Source: Lachnospiraceae bacterium (GTDB lineage: Bacteria > Bacillota > Clostridia > Lachnospirales > Lachnospiraceae). Taken from it: DNA of 64,000 bases. The notes beneath the pieces are model-generated. The model did not search any database, was not told where the DNA came from, and saw only the letters and a program-made list of their open reading frames with translations. The stretch spans positions 62,001 to 126,000 of the forward strand of contig JAAWCS010000016.1 of NCBI GenBank assembly GCA_022793375.1, read 5' to 3'. The position numbers were made by a program, and so were the translations under genes. Below, in pieces: positions 35,812 through 45,516 of the stretch (its first letter is position 1; each line of letters starts with the position of its first letter).

Positions 35812-38800
35812 ATGTCCAAACCGTTTTTTGACGCGCTTCCCACGCTGGAACTTTCGCAGGAACTGCACGAACTTTTATCGCTGGCCGAGATTGAAAAGGT
35901 CAAAGTCGTGAAGGAGCAAAACCGCATCCGCATCTACTTGGTCAGCCCGCGGCTGATTCATAAAAAGAACATTTTTCACCTGGAGGGGCAGATCTGCCGC
36001 CAGCTGTTCCCGGATTACGGAATGTCGGTGAAAATCATCGAAAAATTTGAACTTTCGGCGCAGTATACGCCGCAAAAGCTGTGGGAAATTTATTATGACA
36101 GCATTGTGCTGGAACTGCGCAGCTACAGCCGGATCCTCTGCAATATCCTGCGGGATGCCCATGCGGAATTTGTCGAAGAAAATCGTTTGTCGCTGGAACT
36201 AAAGGATAATATTGTGACCCGTGAGCGGGAGGGCGAGCTGAAAGAGATTCTGGAGAAGATTTTTAATGAGCGCTGCGGATTTGGAATCGAAGTGCGGCTT
36301 TCGCATGAAAAAAATACGGAGCCGCAGACCAATACCCAGCGCGAGCAGATGATCGACGAGATGGCGCAGGAGATTATCCGCCGTTCGTCGTTTGGCGCGC
36401 AGCACGGGACAAAAGAAGAGCAGGAGTCAGCCGGCGGGCCGGAATCCGCGGCAAAAGGCGTCTCCGGGGACAGCCTGACGGCCGGCGGTCAGCGGCGGGC
36501 CTTTGGCGCGGCGGCCGGCGGCCCCTCTGCGGGACAGATAAGCAGTCCGGCGAAAAAAGGAGCAAAGGCGGCCGGGGCAGCGGCCGGAAAACGCGCCGGC
36601 GACGCACCGGCCGGGCGCGGCGGTTTTTCCAAGGGAAAATTTGGCGATCGGGGAGATTTCTTCCGCCATAAGCCGAATAACCCGGATGTGCTTTGGGGCA
36701 GGGATTTCGACGATGAGGCGACGGTTCTCAATACGGTGATCGGCGAGATGGGCGAAATCGCGGTCAACGGCAAGGTGATTACGCTTGATAAGCGGGAGCT
36801 TCGAAGCGGCAATTATATGATGATTTTTGACTTGACGGATTTTACCGATACGATTACCGTAAAAATGTTTGTGCGCACGGAGTACATCGGGGAACTGGAG
36901 CCGATAATCAAGCTTGGGACTTTCCTCAAGGTAAAGGGCGTGACGAGCGTGGACAAATTTGACGGCGAACTGACGCTCTCCAGCGTGCAGGGCATCCGCC
37001 GCGGCGAGGAAACCGAGGATCCGCGCCGCGACGTGAGTGAAGTCAAACGCGTGGAACTTCACTGCCATACGAAAATGAGCGACATGGACGGCGTATCGGA
37101 TGTCAAAGATATTATAAAGCAGGCGAAAAAGTTTGGTCACAAGGCGCTGGCGATCACCGATCACGGCTGTGTCCAGGCGTTTCCGGATGCTAACCACGCG
37201 GTAAACCCGGCGGAGGATTTCAAGCTGATTTACGGGGTGGAGGGCTACCTGATCGACGATTTGCAGGAGATCGTGACGCGGCCGGCCGGCCAGACAATGG
37301 AACATGAATTTGTAGTCTTTGATATCGAGACCACGGGACTGAGCGCACAGAAAAACCGCATCATCGAAATCGGCGCCGTAAAGGTGCGGCAGGGAAAAAT
37401 CATCGACCGTTTTTCGACCTTCGTCAATCCGAGCGTGCCGATCCCCTTTGAAATTGAAAAGCTGACGCATATCAACGACGCGATGGTCATGGGAAGTCCC
37501 GGGATCGAGACGGTGCTGCCGCAGTTTCTTGCCTTTGCGGGGGACGCGGTGATGGTGGCGCACAACGCTTCTTTTGACATGGGCTTTATGGAGCACAATG
37601 CAAAGCTTCTGAATCTTACGTTTGCCAATACATACGTGGATACGGTGGGACTGGCGCGCGTGCTGCTGCCGCAGCTGTCGCGTTACAAGCTGGACACGGT
37701 GGCGAAAGCGTTGAATATTTCGCTGGAGCATCATCATCGGGCTGTGGACGATGCGGAGACGACGGCGGAAATTTTCCTGCGTTTTTGCGCGCAGCTGGAG
37801 ACGATGGAGGTACGGACGCTGGAACAGGTCAACCAGCTCAGCCATTTAAGCGACGACGCGCTGAAAAAGCTCAAAAGCCACCACATTATTATTTTGGCTA
37901 AGAACGATACCGGCCGCACGAACCTGTACCGATTGGTGTCTCTGTCGCACCTGCGCTTTTTTGCCAGACAGCCGCGGATTCCTAAAAGCCTGCTGGCGAA
38001 GCACCGGGAAGGGCTGATTATCGGATCGGCCTGCGAGGCGGGAGAGTTGTTTCGCGCGATCGTGGACGGGGCTTCGGAGGAGGACCTGGCGAAGATTGTG
38101 CGCTTTTACGACTACCTGGAGATTCAGCCCTTAGGCAACAATGAGTTTATGCTGCGAGACGGAAAGAGCAATGCCGAAACCATGGAGGATTTGATGGATT
38201 TCAACCGGCGGATCGTTGCCCTCGGCGAGCAGTTTAAAAAACCGGTGGTAGCGACCGGGGACGTGCATTTTTTGAATCCCGAGGACGGGGTTTACCGCCA
38301 GATTATCATGGCGGGCAAAGGTTTTAAGGATACGGACAACCAGGCGCCGCTCTATTATCGGACGACCGAGGAAATGCTGAAGGAGTTTGATTATCTGGGC
38401 AGCGATAAGGCCTATGAGGTGGTGGTGGCGAATACGAACCACATTGCCGACATGTGCGAAAAAATCGCCCCGGTGCGGCCGGACAAATGCCCGCCGGTGA
38501 TCGCCGACTCCGATAAGCAGCTGCGGGAAATCTGCTACAACCGCGCCCATGAAATCTATGGAGAAGAACTGCCGTCGATTGTTCTGGAACGGCTGGAACG
38601 GGAGCTGAACTCGATTATCTCCAACGGCTTTGCCGTGATGTATATCATTGCGCAGAAGCTGGTGTGGAAATCGAACGAGGACGGGTATCTGGTCGGCTCA
38701 CGCGGCTCGGTCGGCTCGTCGTTTGTGGCGACGATGGCCGGCATCACCGAGGTAAACCCGCTGAGTCCGCATTATTATTGTCCGAATTGTCATTACAGTG

Positions 38801-40389
38801 ACTTTGACTCCGAGGAGGTAAAGGCCTTCGGCGGCATGGCCGGCTGTGATATGCCGGACAAGCTTTGTCCGCACTGCCAGACCCCTTTAAAAAAGGAAGG
38901 GTTTGACATTCCGTTTGAAACCTTTCTGGGCTTTAAGGGGAATAAGGAGCCGGACATTGATCTCAACTTCTCCGGGGAATACCAGCCAAAGGCGCATAAG
39001 TATACGGAGATTATCTTCGGGGCCGGGCAGACCTTCCGCGCAGGCACGATCGGTACGCTGGCGGACAAGACGGCCTACGGGTTTGTGAAAAACTATTATG
39101 AGGAACGCGGTAAGCGCAAGCGTAAATGCGAGATCAACCGCATTACCCAGGGCTGCGTGGGGGTGCGCCGCACAACGGGACAGCACCCGGGCGGAATCAT
39201 TGTGCTTCCCTACGGCGAGGAGATCGCTTCGTTTACGCCGGTGCAGCATCCGGCCAACGATATGACGACCGACATCGTGACGACCCATTTTGATTACCAC
39301 TCGATCGATCACAACCTGCTAAAGCTCGATATACTGGGACACGATGATCCGACGATGATCCGCAAATTGGAAACGCTGGTGCCGGAATTTCGGGCGCAGG
39401 AGATTCCGCTCGACAGCAAAGAGGTGATGAGCCTTTTTATGAACACGGAAGCGCTGGGGATTCGGCCGGAGGATATCAGCGGCTGTCAGCTGGGCGCTCT
39501 CGGAATCCCGGAGTTTGGCACGGATTTTGCCATGCAGATGTTGATTGACGCCCAGCCGAAATATTTTTCCGACCTGGTGCGCATCGCCGGGCTGGCGCAC
39601 GGCACCGACGTGTGGCTGGGCAACGCGCAGACTTTAATTAAGGAAGGAACGGCTACGATTCGGACCGCGATCTGCACGCGCGACGATATCATGATCTATT
39701 TAATTTCGATGGGCATGGAGCCGAGCTTGTCGTTTGATATCATGGAAAAGGTGCGTAAAGGCAAGGGGCTGATACCGGATTGGGAGAAGGCGATGCAGGA
39801 GCATGACGTACCGCAGTGGTATATCGATTCCTGTAATAAGATCAAATATATGTTTCCCAAGGCCCACGCGGCGGCCTATGTTATGATGGCCTGGCGGATT
39901 GCGTATTACAAAATTTACTACCCGCTGGCTTATTATGCGGCGTTTTTCAGCATCCGTGCGTCCGGCTTTTCGTATGAGTTGATGTGCCAGGGCGAGGATA
40001 AGCTGAAATATCACCTGGCGGAGTACCGAAGCCGCCTGGACAGCCTTACACCCAAGGAGCAGTCGACGCTCAGGGACATGCGGATTGTGGAGGAAATGTA
40101 TGCTAGGGGCTATGAGTTTACGCCGATCGATCTCTTTCAGGCGCAGGCCAGGGACTTCCAGATTGTGGACGGGAAGATTATGCCGGCTCTAAACAGCATT
40201 GAAGGCCTGGGGGACAAGGCGGCGGACGCGGTGGTGGAGGCGGCCAAGGACGGGGCGTTTTTGTCGCTGGAGGATTTTTATCAGCGCACGAAGGTCAGCA
40301 AGACGATTATGGACCAGATGGCGGCGATGGGGATGTTCGGCGATATTCCAAGGAACAATCAGATGTCGTTGTTTGATTTGCTGGCCTGA
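35812..40389 (+). CDS. polC: DNA polymerase III PolC-type alpha subunit
   Basis: 1525 residues, about 80 more than typical PolC. Replicative polymerase with built-in proofreading. In order: N-terminal domain (1-195), a low-complexity Gly/Ala/Lys insert (about 200-285), OB domain, PHP domain with ELHCHTKMSDMDGVSD near 416, DEDDh exonuclease (FVVFDIETTGLSAQKNRIIE near 502), then palm/fingers with a four-Cys zinc element (CPNCHYSDFD ... CPHCQTP near 990) and catalytic aspartates in KGNKEPDIDLNFSGEYQ. ATG 35812 behind AGAGAGG. The in-frame TTG just before it is not used. Presence of PolC fixes the host as a low-GC-lineage Gram-positive despite GC-rich DNA. Confidence 0.98.
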   Translation: MSKPFFDALPTLELSQELHELLSLAEIEKVKVVKEQNRIRIYLVSPRLIHKKNIFHLEGQICRQLFPDYGMSVKIIEKFELSAQYTPQKLWEIYYDSIVLELRSYSRILCNILRDAHAEFVEENRLSLELKDNIVTREREGELKEILEKIFNERCGFGIEVRLSHEKNTEPQTNTQREQMIDEMAQEIIRRSSFGAQHGTKEEQESAGGPESAAKGVSGDSLTAGGQRRAFGAAAGGPSAGQISSPAKKGAKAAGAAAGKRAGDAPAGRGGFSKGKFGDRGDFFRHKPNNPDVLWGRDFDDEATVLNTVIGEMGEIAVNGKVITLDKRELRSGNYMMIFDLTDFTDTITVKMFVRTEYIGELEPIIKLGTFLKVKGVTSVDKFDGELTLSSVQGIRRGEETEDPRRDVSEVKRVELHCHTKMSDMDGVSDVKDIIKQAKKFGHKALAITDHGCVQAFPDANHAVNPAEDFKLIYGVEGYLIDDLQEIVTRPAGQTMEHEFVVFDIETTGLSAQKNRIIEIGAVKVRQGKIIDRFSTFVNPSVPIPFEIEKLTHINDAMVMGSPGIETVLPQFLAFAGDAVMVAHNASFDMGFMEHNAKLLNLTFANTYVDTVGLARVLLPQLSRYKLDTVAKALNISLEHHHRAVDDAETTAEIFLRFCAQLETMEVRTLEQVNQLSHLSDDALKKLKSHHIIILAKNDTGRTNLYRLVSLSHLRFFARQPRIPKSLLAKHREGLIIGSACEAGELFRAIVDGASEEDLAKIVRFYDYLEIQPLGNNEFMLRDGKSNAETMEDLMDFNRRIVALGEQFKKPVVATGDVHFLNPEDGVYRQIIMAGKGFKDTDNQAPLYYRTTEEMLKEFDYLGSDKAYEVVVANTNHIADMCEKIAPVRPDKCPPVIADSDKQLREICYNRAHEIYGEELPSIVLERLERELNSIISNGFAVMYIIAQKLVWKSNEDGYLVGSRGSVGSSFVATMAGITEVNPLSPHYYCPNCHYSDFDSEEVKAFGGMAGCDMPDKLCPHCQTPLKKEGFDIPFETFLGFKGNKEPDIDLNFSGEYQPKAHKYTEIIFGAGQTFRAGTIGTLADKTAYGFVKNYYEERGKRKRKCEINRITQGCVGVRRTTGQHPGGIIVLPYGEEIASFTPVQHPANDMTTDIVTTHFDYHSIDHNLLKLDILGHDDPTMIRKLETLVPEFRAQEIPLDSKEVMSLFMNTEALGIRPEDISGCQLGALGIPEFGTDFAMQMLIDAQPKYFSDLVRIAGLAHGTDVWLGNAQTLIKEGTATIRTAICTRDDIMIYLISMGMEPSLSFDIMEKVRKGKGLIPDWEKAMQEHDVPQWYIDSCNKIKYMFPKAHAAAYVMMAWRIAYYKIYYPLAYYAAFFSIRASGFSYELMCQGEDKLKYHLAEYRSRLDSLTPKEQSTLRDMRIVEEMYARGYEFTPIDLFQAQARDFQIVDGKIMPALNSIEGLGDKAADAVVEAAKDGAFLSLEDFYQRTKVSKTIMDQMAAMGMFGDIPRNNQMSLFDLLA

Positions 40390-40428
40390 CCGGTTTTGTC
40401 GAGTAGGCGGCCAATCTTGCCGCGGATG

Positions 40429-40457
40429 TTGTTTTTTTCGGAGACTGCCGTTATGAT
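40429..40457 (+). promoter_or_regulatory. Likely promoter of the flavoprotein island
   Basis: TTGTTT (40429-40434), 17-nt spacer, TATGAT (40452-40457). GCGGC and GCCGC in front (40408-40422) can pair and may end polC transcription. Confidence 0.5.
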
Positions 40458-40490
40458 TAGGAAAAATCACAGGCACGAAAGGAGAAAACG

Positions 40491-42404
40491 ATGAAAACAA
40501 TATCGCGCAGGGATTTTCTGAAGGGGACGGCGGCCGGGGCGGTCGGCGTGGCGATGGCCGGTATCCTGGGGGGCTGCAGCAGCGCGGAAGCGGCAACGAC
40601 GGCAGCGGAGACAGCGGCGGCGACGACTGGGGCGGCGGAGAGTACGCCGGCAGAGACGATGCCGGAAACAGCCATGGAGAGCAGCGGGGCGGCGCCCGGC
40701 GGAGAAGGAGGCGGCCCGGGGGGCCCCGGAGGTCCGGGCGGTTCGGGAGCCGTGGAGACAAAAGAAGTGCTGATCGATGCCTCCGATCCGTTTCGCGTAA
40801 CGGGGGAGGACGGAAAGACCGTGTACTATTCGATGCGCCGCACCTGGGTAGGGGAGCCGCCGGTCATTGACGAAAGTGAGATTGTCGAGGAATATTCGGC
40901 GGATGTCGTTATCGTCGGCGCCAATTATTCGGGGGCCAATTGTTTCCGTATGGCGAGCGAGAAGGGGCTTTCCTGTATTGTGCTGGATTCGCAGGCAGAA
41001 GAGAGCTTTTCCTCGTTTGGCGGCCAGCTGGGCCATTTTAATTCCGAGTGGCAGGAGAAGGTGCTAGGCATTGCGAAGGACTATTTTGATCCGGTGGATT
41101 TCATTGACAGCTACCAGCTGCAGAGCGCGGGGCGCGCACAACCGGATCTGATCCGCCAGTTTGCGCACCGCAATGGCGAGATTGTGGACTGGATTACCGA
41201 ACTTTACGAGGATGTGACGGCAATTACCAGCAACGACACGATCGATCCGAACGCGGACTACAATTATAAGAAGGGCTATTTCATGACTTATCCGGCCTGT
41301 CTGAACCTGGGCTCGGGCAGCTTTGCCAGTTCCGGCGAATACTGTAAGGCCACGGTACAAAAGGGGATTGCCTCCGGTACGGGTTCCCAGGCGTTCTACA
41401 ATATGAGCGCGCAGGTGCTTATAAAAGACGGCGAGACGGTCTGCGGCGTAATTGCCAAAAACTTGACGGATGACAAATATTACCGTTTCCTGGGGAAAAA
41501 GGGCGTGGTGCTGGCGACCGGTGATTTCAGCGCCAACTCCGATATGTACCGTTCGCTGTGTACCGAGGTGCAGGAGTGTAATCCGTACAGCGATTTAACC
41601 GGCGCAGGCTGGGACGGCTACGGTCACCGCATGGGTATCTGGGCCGGCGCGGTAATGGAGCTGGGGCCGCGCGCGGCAATGGGCGGCGCGACTTCGGCAC
41701 TGCCGATGGGCTTTTTTGGGGCGGCCGCCGGTCTTTGGATCAATAAATACGGCAAGCGCTACTGCAACGAAGCCTTTGGCGTACCGTTTGTAGCGGGCTG
41801 CCAGAGCGCCCGCCAGCCGATGGACAGCGCGATTATCCAGGTGTGGGATGAGGGGCATTGGCGTGAATTTGCTAAAAATCAGGCATTAGGTCATTTTAAT
41901 GCTTCCGATATCACCGAGACGAAGATGGACGAATATGCCGAAAAGCTGAAGGAGATCCAGGCGGCGGGAGCCGAGGGCGTGAACGGTGTGTTCTGTGCCG
42001 ACACGCTGGAGGAACTGGCGGTCTGCCTGGGCTTTGAAGGGGAGTATGCCGCGAATTTTGTGGAATCGGTAAAGACGTATGACGCCTATGCGGCGGCTGG
42101 CCGCGACGAGGATTACGCGAAACCGGCGGATATGATGTTCCGCATCAGCGAAGGCCCGTTCTATGCGGAGAAACTGACGAGAAATGCCAACATTGTATTG
42201 GTGACTCTGGCCGGACTTTTTGTGGACGGCAATCAACAGTGCCTGAATCAGGATTTTGAACCGATCCCGGGGCTGTATGCGACCGGTAATGCCTCCGGCG
42301 GCCGTTTCCCGCTGCAGTACACCGCGCCGATGAACGGTATCAGTATCGGTTTTGCCACGGTCTTTGGCGCTTTGCTGGGCGAGTATCTGGCGACAAAGGC
42401 TTAG
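40491..42404 (+). CDS. Tat-exported FAD-dependent oxidoreductase lipoprotein 1
   Basis: 637 residues. Twin-arginine signal SRRDFLKG at residues 5-12 followed by a lipobox (ILGGC), so the folded flavoprotein is exported and probably lipid-anchored outside. A long Ala/Thr/Glu then Gly/Pro linker runs to about residue 90. The FAD_binding_2/fumarate-reductase-type fold follows: VVIVGANYSGANCFRMASE (second Gly of GxGxxG replaced by Asn), VVLATGDFSAN, and the C-terminal GLYATGNASGGRFPLQY with PMNGISIGFATVFG. This clade includes fumarate, urocanate and steroid reductases that use small organic molecules as electron acceptors. Substrate unknown. Confidence 0.88.
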   Translation: MKTISRRDFLKGTAAGAVGVAMAGILGGCSSAEAATTAAETAAATTGAAESTPAETMPETAMESSGAAPGGEGGGPGGPGGPGGSGAVETKEVLIDASDPFRVTGEDGKTVYYSMRRTWVGEPPVIDESEIVEEYSADVVIVGANYSGANCFRMASEKGLSCIVLDSQAEESFSSFGGQLGHFNSEWQEKVLGIAKDYFDPVDFIDSYQLQSAGRAQPDLIRQFAHRNGEIVDWITELYEDVTAITSNDTIDPNADYNYKKGYFMTYPACLNLGSGSFASSGEYCKATVQKGIASGTGSQAFYNMSAQVLIKDGETVCGVIAKNLTDDKYYRFLGKKGVVLATGDFSANSDMYRSLCTEVQECNPYSDLTGAGWDGYGHRMGIWAGAVMELGPRAAMGGATSALPMGFFGAAAGLWINKYGKRYCNEAFGVPFVAGCQSARQPMDSAIIQVWDEGHWREFAKNQALGHFNASDITETKMDEYAEKLKEIQAAGAEGVNGVFCADTLEELAVCLGFEGEYAANFVESVKTYDAYAAAGRDEDYAKPADMMFRISEGPFYAEKLTRNANIVLVTLAGLFVDGNQQCLNQDFEPIPGLYATGNASGGRFPLQYTAPMNGISIGFATVFGALLGEYLATKA

Positions 42405-42498
42405 AACCGCAAAAGGCCGCCGAAAAAGCGGATGAAAACGGGAAATCAACCGAAAAACCAGGCTGCAGAAAACGGCCGTGAGGATACAGGAGACGCAC

Positions 42499-43440
42499 AT
42501 GAAAAAGAAACCGCTGCTTTTATATCTGGATATACCCTTTTGTCCGGTACACTGCCGGCATTGTCTGAAGCCGGCGCTGCCGCCACTCCTGGAGAAGCGC
42601 CGGGCCTATCTGCAGGCGCTGCGGCGCGAGGCGGAGAGTTCGGCGGGAAGCATGGAGGATTATGAGGTGCAGGCGGTCTGGGTCGGCGGCGGGATTGCCG
42701 GGCATATGGCGGACGAAGAGCTGGGGGAGCTGCTCAGGCAGCTTCCCCGCTGGTTTCCCTTTGCCGAAGAAGCGGAGATCACGCTGAAAGTGCATCCGGG
42801 CATGGTGGGGGCGGAGACGCGCAAGGCCTGCCACTTAGGCGGGGTAACGCGGATCAGCGTGGAGTATGTGACAAAAAGTCCCTTTGAGTCGGAGGCCCTG
42901 GAACGATTTTTGAATCCTGCGGCTATGGATGTAACGAAAATGGTGCTAAACGGAAGTCCTTTTGCTCAGAGTTTTGACGTGGTCGCAGGCTTGCCGGGGC
43001 AGACAAAGGTCTCCCTGACCGAAAGTCTCCAGGCGGTGCTTGCCTACGGAGCCGGCCATATTTCGCTGTATCCGCTGCGGCCGGAAAAAGAGAGCGCTTT
43101 ATGGCGGGAATGGCGGGAGAAGGAGGAGGAGCTGCAGAAGAACCCGCGCCGCCGGCTGGCGGAGGCGGCGGAACGGACGGAACTTGTAAAGGCAGGCGGC
43201 TGTTTTTTGCAGGAGCGCGGTCTGCGGGAGTATCTGCCGGGGCATTGGGCGCTTTCGGGCAAGGAGTGCCGTTACTTTCAGCTGGAGAGGGCGGGCACGG
43301 AATGTCTGGCATTTGGCCTGGGGGCGGTGAGCTGCCTGGAAGGGGTGCGCTCCTGGAATACGACGGATTTGGCGGTGTATCTGCGCCATTCGGCAGAACC
43401 GGGGCGGATCATCTGCCGCACGCAGCGTACTGACCCATAG
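42499..43440 (+). CDS. HemW-like radical SAM protein
   Basis: 313 residues. N-terminal LLLYLDIPFCPVHCRHC matches the HemW/HemN opening with the CxxxCxxC cluster motif; the glycine motif is VGGGIAG instead of GGGTPS, and the HemW residues behind the last Cys (DF) are missing. The middle SFDVVAGLPGQTKVSLTESL is the HemW SAM/dimer segment. It is shorter than HemW (about 380), lacking the C-terminal HemN-type domain. A haem chaperone, or a diverged radical SAM enzyme acting on a cofactor or substrate of the flanking flavoproteins, are both possible. ATG 42499 behind CAGGAG. Confidence 0.78.
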   Translation: MKKKPLLLYLDIPFCPVHCRHCLKPALPPLLEKRRAYLQALRREAESSAGSMEDYEVQAVWVGGGIAGHMADEELGELLRQLPRWFPFAEEAEITLKVHPGMVGAETRKACHLGGVTRISVEYVTKSPFESEALERFLNPAAMDVTKMVLNGSPFAQSFDVVAGLPGQTKVSLTESLQAVLAYGAGHISLYPLRPEKESALWREWREKEEELQKNPRRRLAEAAERTELVKAGGCFLQERGLREYLPGHWALSGKECRYFQLERAGTECLAFGLGAVSCLEGVRSWNTTDLAVYLRHSAEPGRIICRTQRTDP

Positions 43441-43632
43441 TATCGTCGACCGACGACAATGCTGCTCAACGGAAATTTAGAGGCGGCGCTTTTTTCTCCT
43501 TGTTCCCAATCAGGTCGGGCAGATGACCAGTTCTGCACCGGCCGTTTCTTTTTGTCCTTGTAAATGATAGGATGAAGTGTACCAAAATGTCCAGAAAACA
43601 TGGATAAAACTAGGAGAGGAGCAGGGATTATT

Positions 43633-45516
43633 ATGAAACATATTTCCCGAAGAGATTTTTTAAAGGGTGCGGCGGCCAGCGCGGCCGGACTGGCGGCAGC
43701 CGGTATTCTGGGGGCCTGCAGCAGCGACACATCGGTAACCGGGGAGACGGCGGCTCCTGATACAACCGCGGCACAGACAGCGGCCGTGACACAGGCAGAA
43801 ACGCAGGCTGCGACAACGCAGGCCGCAACACAGGCAGAGACGCAGGCTAAGGAAACGCCGGCTGCCCCGGCGGCAGGCAACGCCGATCATACGTCGTGGA
43901 TGACACCGCCGGAAGAAGTGACGGAATTTGAAGCGGAATACGAGACAGATGTCGTGATCTGCGGTCACGGCTATGCCGGGATCTGTTCTTGCCGTGAACT
44001 GGCGGAGCAGGGGATTAAGACCATCCTGATCGAAAAGCGGCCGGAAGAGAATTATATGGCGGTCGGAAACGAGTTCGGCGCGCTGAATGCTTCTATTTTA
44101 AAGGAGAGGGGCGTACCTTATATTGATCCGGTGGAGTTTTATCAGAACTGGATGCTGAATTCGCAGAATTATGCGAATCAGGAGCTGATTATGAAATTCG
44201 CGCAGAATTCCGGGGAGACGACCGATTGGTATCTGTCAGAATTGACGAAAGAAGATCTGGATACCATGACGACGGCCTATTTCCCGGAAGCAGAGGGACA
44301 GATGCGGCAAGTCGGCATGCTGAAATTCTGGCCGTCGGTCTGCTCTTTTTACGGAGAGTGCAACCAGACGCGTATCCAGGGGCTGAACCGTCAGGTGGCG
44401 ACGGATCACGGCGCGCAGGTGATGTTTGGCACCAGCGCTCACTATGTGATTATGGAAAACGGCGCGGTGGCAGGCGTGGTAGCGCAGACGGAGACCGGAT
44501 TTATCAAGATTCGCTGCAGGGCCGCCATTTTGGCGACGGGCGGTTTTGGCGCGGATGCGGAGATGATGGAGTATTTTTACCAGGATTTAAAGGGCTGTTT
44601 TATCGAGAAAAACGGCGATGCTTTGAGCTGCATGATGGACAGCGACGGCCAGGGCATCAAAATGGCGTATTGGGCGGGCGGCCATCTGGAAACATGGCCG
44701 GTACCGGGCATGAACATGAAACATTATTCGCCCAGCGCGTCGGTACAGGCGACGATGCCGCAGGCGTTGTGGCTGGATCACAACGGCAAGCGTTTTTGCA
44801 ATGAGTTTTACGGTACGATCGAGCATCGCGGACGTCCCTCGCTGTTTATGAATCGGGATGCGTTCTATGTGGTGTTTGACTCCAATTTCCCGGATTATCG
44901 CTGCCACCTGGTGCCGCAGCACGGCGCATGGTCGCCGCTGAACGGAAATCTGGAGAGCTTTCAGAAGGAGCTGGAGGATGCTTACGCAAAATATAAAGGA
45001 ACGTATGCAGAAGAACCGGTCGAAGAAGAGAGTACGGCGGCCGGTGGTCCCGGCGGCGGCCCCGGCGGCCCGATGATGATGGCGCCGGAATACATAGTCG
45101 GAGATACGATTGAGGAATTGGCGGATAATCTGGGATTAACCGGCGCAGTACGCGAAAATTTCATCGCGGCGGTGGCTCGTTACAACGAAGTGTGCAAAGC
45201 CGGCGTGGATACGGATTTTGGCCGCGATGCGGCTGTCTTGTTCCCGGTGAACGAGGGGCCGTTCTATGCGGTCAAGACGACGCCGACCATCGGCTCCTCC
45301 ATGGTAACGTGCGGCGGACTTTTGACGGACGGAGAGCAGAACGTGCTGGACAAAGATATGAATCCGATTCCCGGCCTGTATGCCTCCGGCAACTGCTGCG
45401 GCCGCCGGTTCGGCAGCGAATATTTCACGCCGATTCCCGGCGTATCCTTAGGCCTCGCCATCGTTTTGGGCCGGGAATGCGGAAAATCGGTGGCCGGCTT
45501 CATTAAGAACGCTTAA
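43633..45516 (+). CDS. Tat-exported FAD-dependent oxidoreductase lipoprotein 2
   Basis: 627 residues, paralogue of the protein at 40491 with a nearly identical export signal (HISRRDFLKGAAA, ILGAC) and a Thr/Gln/Ala-rich linker to about residue 85. FAD motif VVICGHGYAGICSCRELAE is canonical (GHGYAG). Further: AAILATGGFGADAEMM, substrate-cap domain with a Gly/Pro/Met insert (GGPGGGPGGPMMM) near 475, and C-terminal GLYASGNCCGRRFGSEYFTP, PGVSLGLAIVLGRECG. Exported reductase or dehydrogenase with unknown substrate. The 192-nt gap in front holds a palindrome TCGTCGACCGACGA (43443-43456). The ATG at 43633 has an AGGAG-type ribosome site. Confidence 0.88.
   Translation: MKHISRRDFLKGAAASAAGLAAAGILGACSSDTSVTGETAAPDTTAAQTAAVTQAETQAATTQAATQAETQAKETPAAPAAGNADHTSWMTPPEEVTEFEAEYETDVVICGHGYAGICSCRELAEQGIKTILIEKRPEENYMAVGNEFGALNASILKERGVPYIDPVEFYQNWMLNSQNYANQELIMKFAQNSGETTDWYLSELTKEDLDTMTTAYFPEAEGQMRQVGMLKFWPSVCSFYGECNQTRIQGLNRQVATDHGAQVMFGTSAHYVIMENGAVAGVVAQTETGFIKIRCRAAILATGGFGADAEMMEYFYQDLKGCFIEKNGDALSCMMDSDGQGIKMAYWAGGHLETWPVPGMNMKHYSPSASVQATMPQALWLDHNGKRFCNEFYGTIEHRGRPSLFMNRDAFYVVFDSNFPDYRCHLVPQHGAWSPLNGNLESFQKELEDAYAKYKGTYAEEPVEEESTAAGGPGGGPGGPMMMAPEYIVGDTIEELADNLGLTGAVRENFIAAVARYNEVCKAGVDTDFGRDAAVLFPVNEGPFYAVKTTPTIGSSMVTCGGLLTDGEQNVLDKDMNPIPGLYASGNCCGRRFGSEYFTPIPGVSLGLAIVLGRECGKSVAGFIKNA

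Noticed and set aside
37083-37845. Long antisense frames under polC, nifJ, the helicase and other genes
   Set aside because: They mirror the codon bias of the real gene on the other strand and carry no domain sense.
43443-43456. Palindrome TCGTCGACCGACGA as a recombination or attachment site
   Set aside because: Single copy, no integrase or flanking repeat; could be a chance palindrome in GC-rich DNA.
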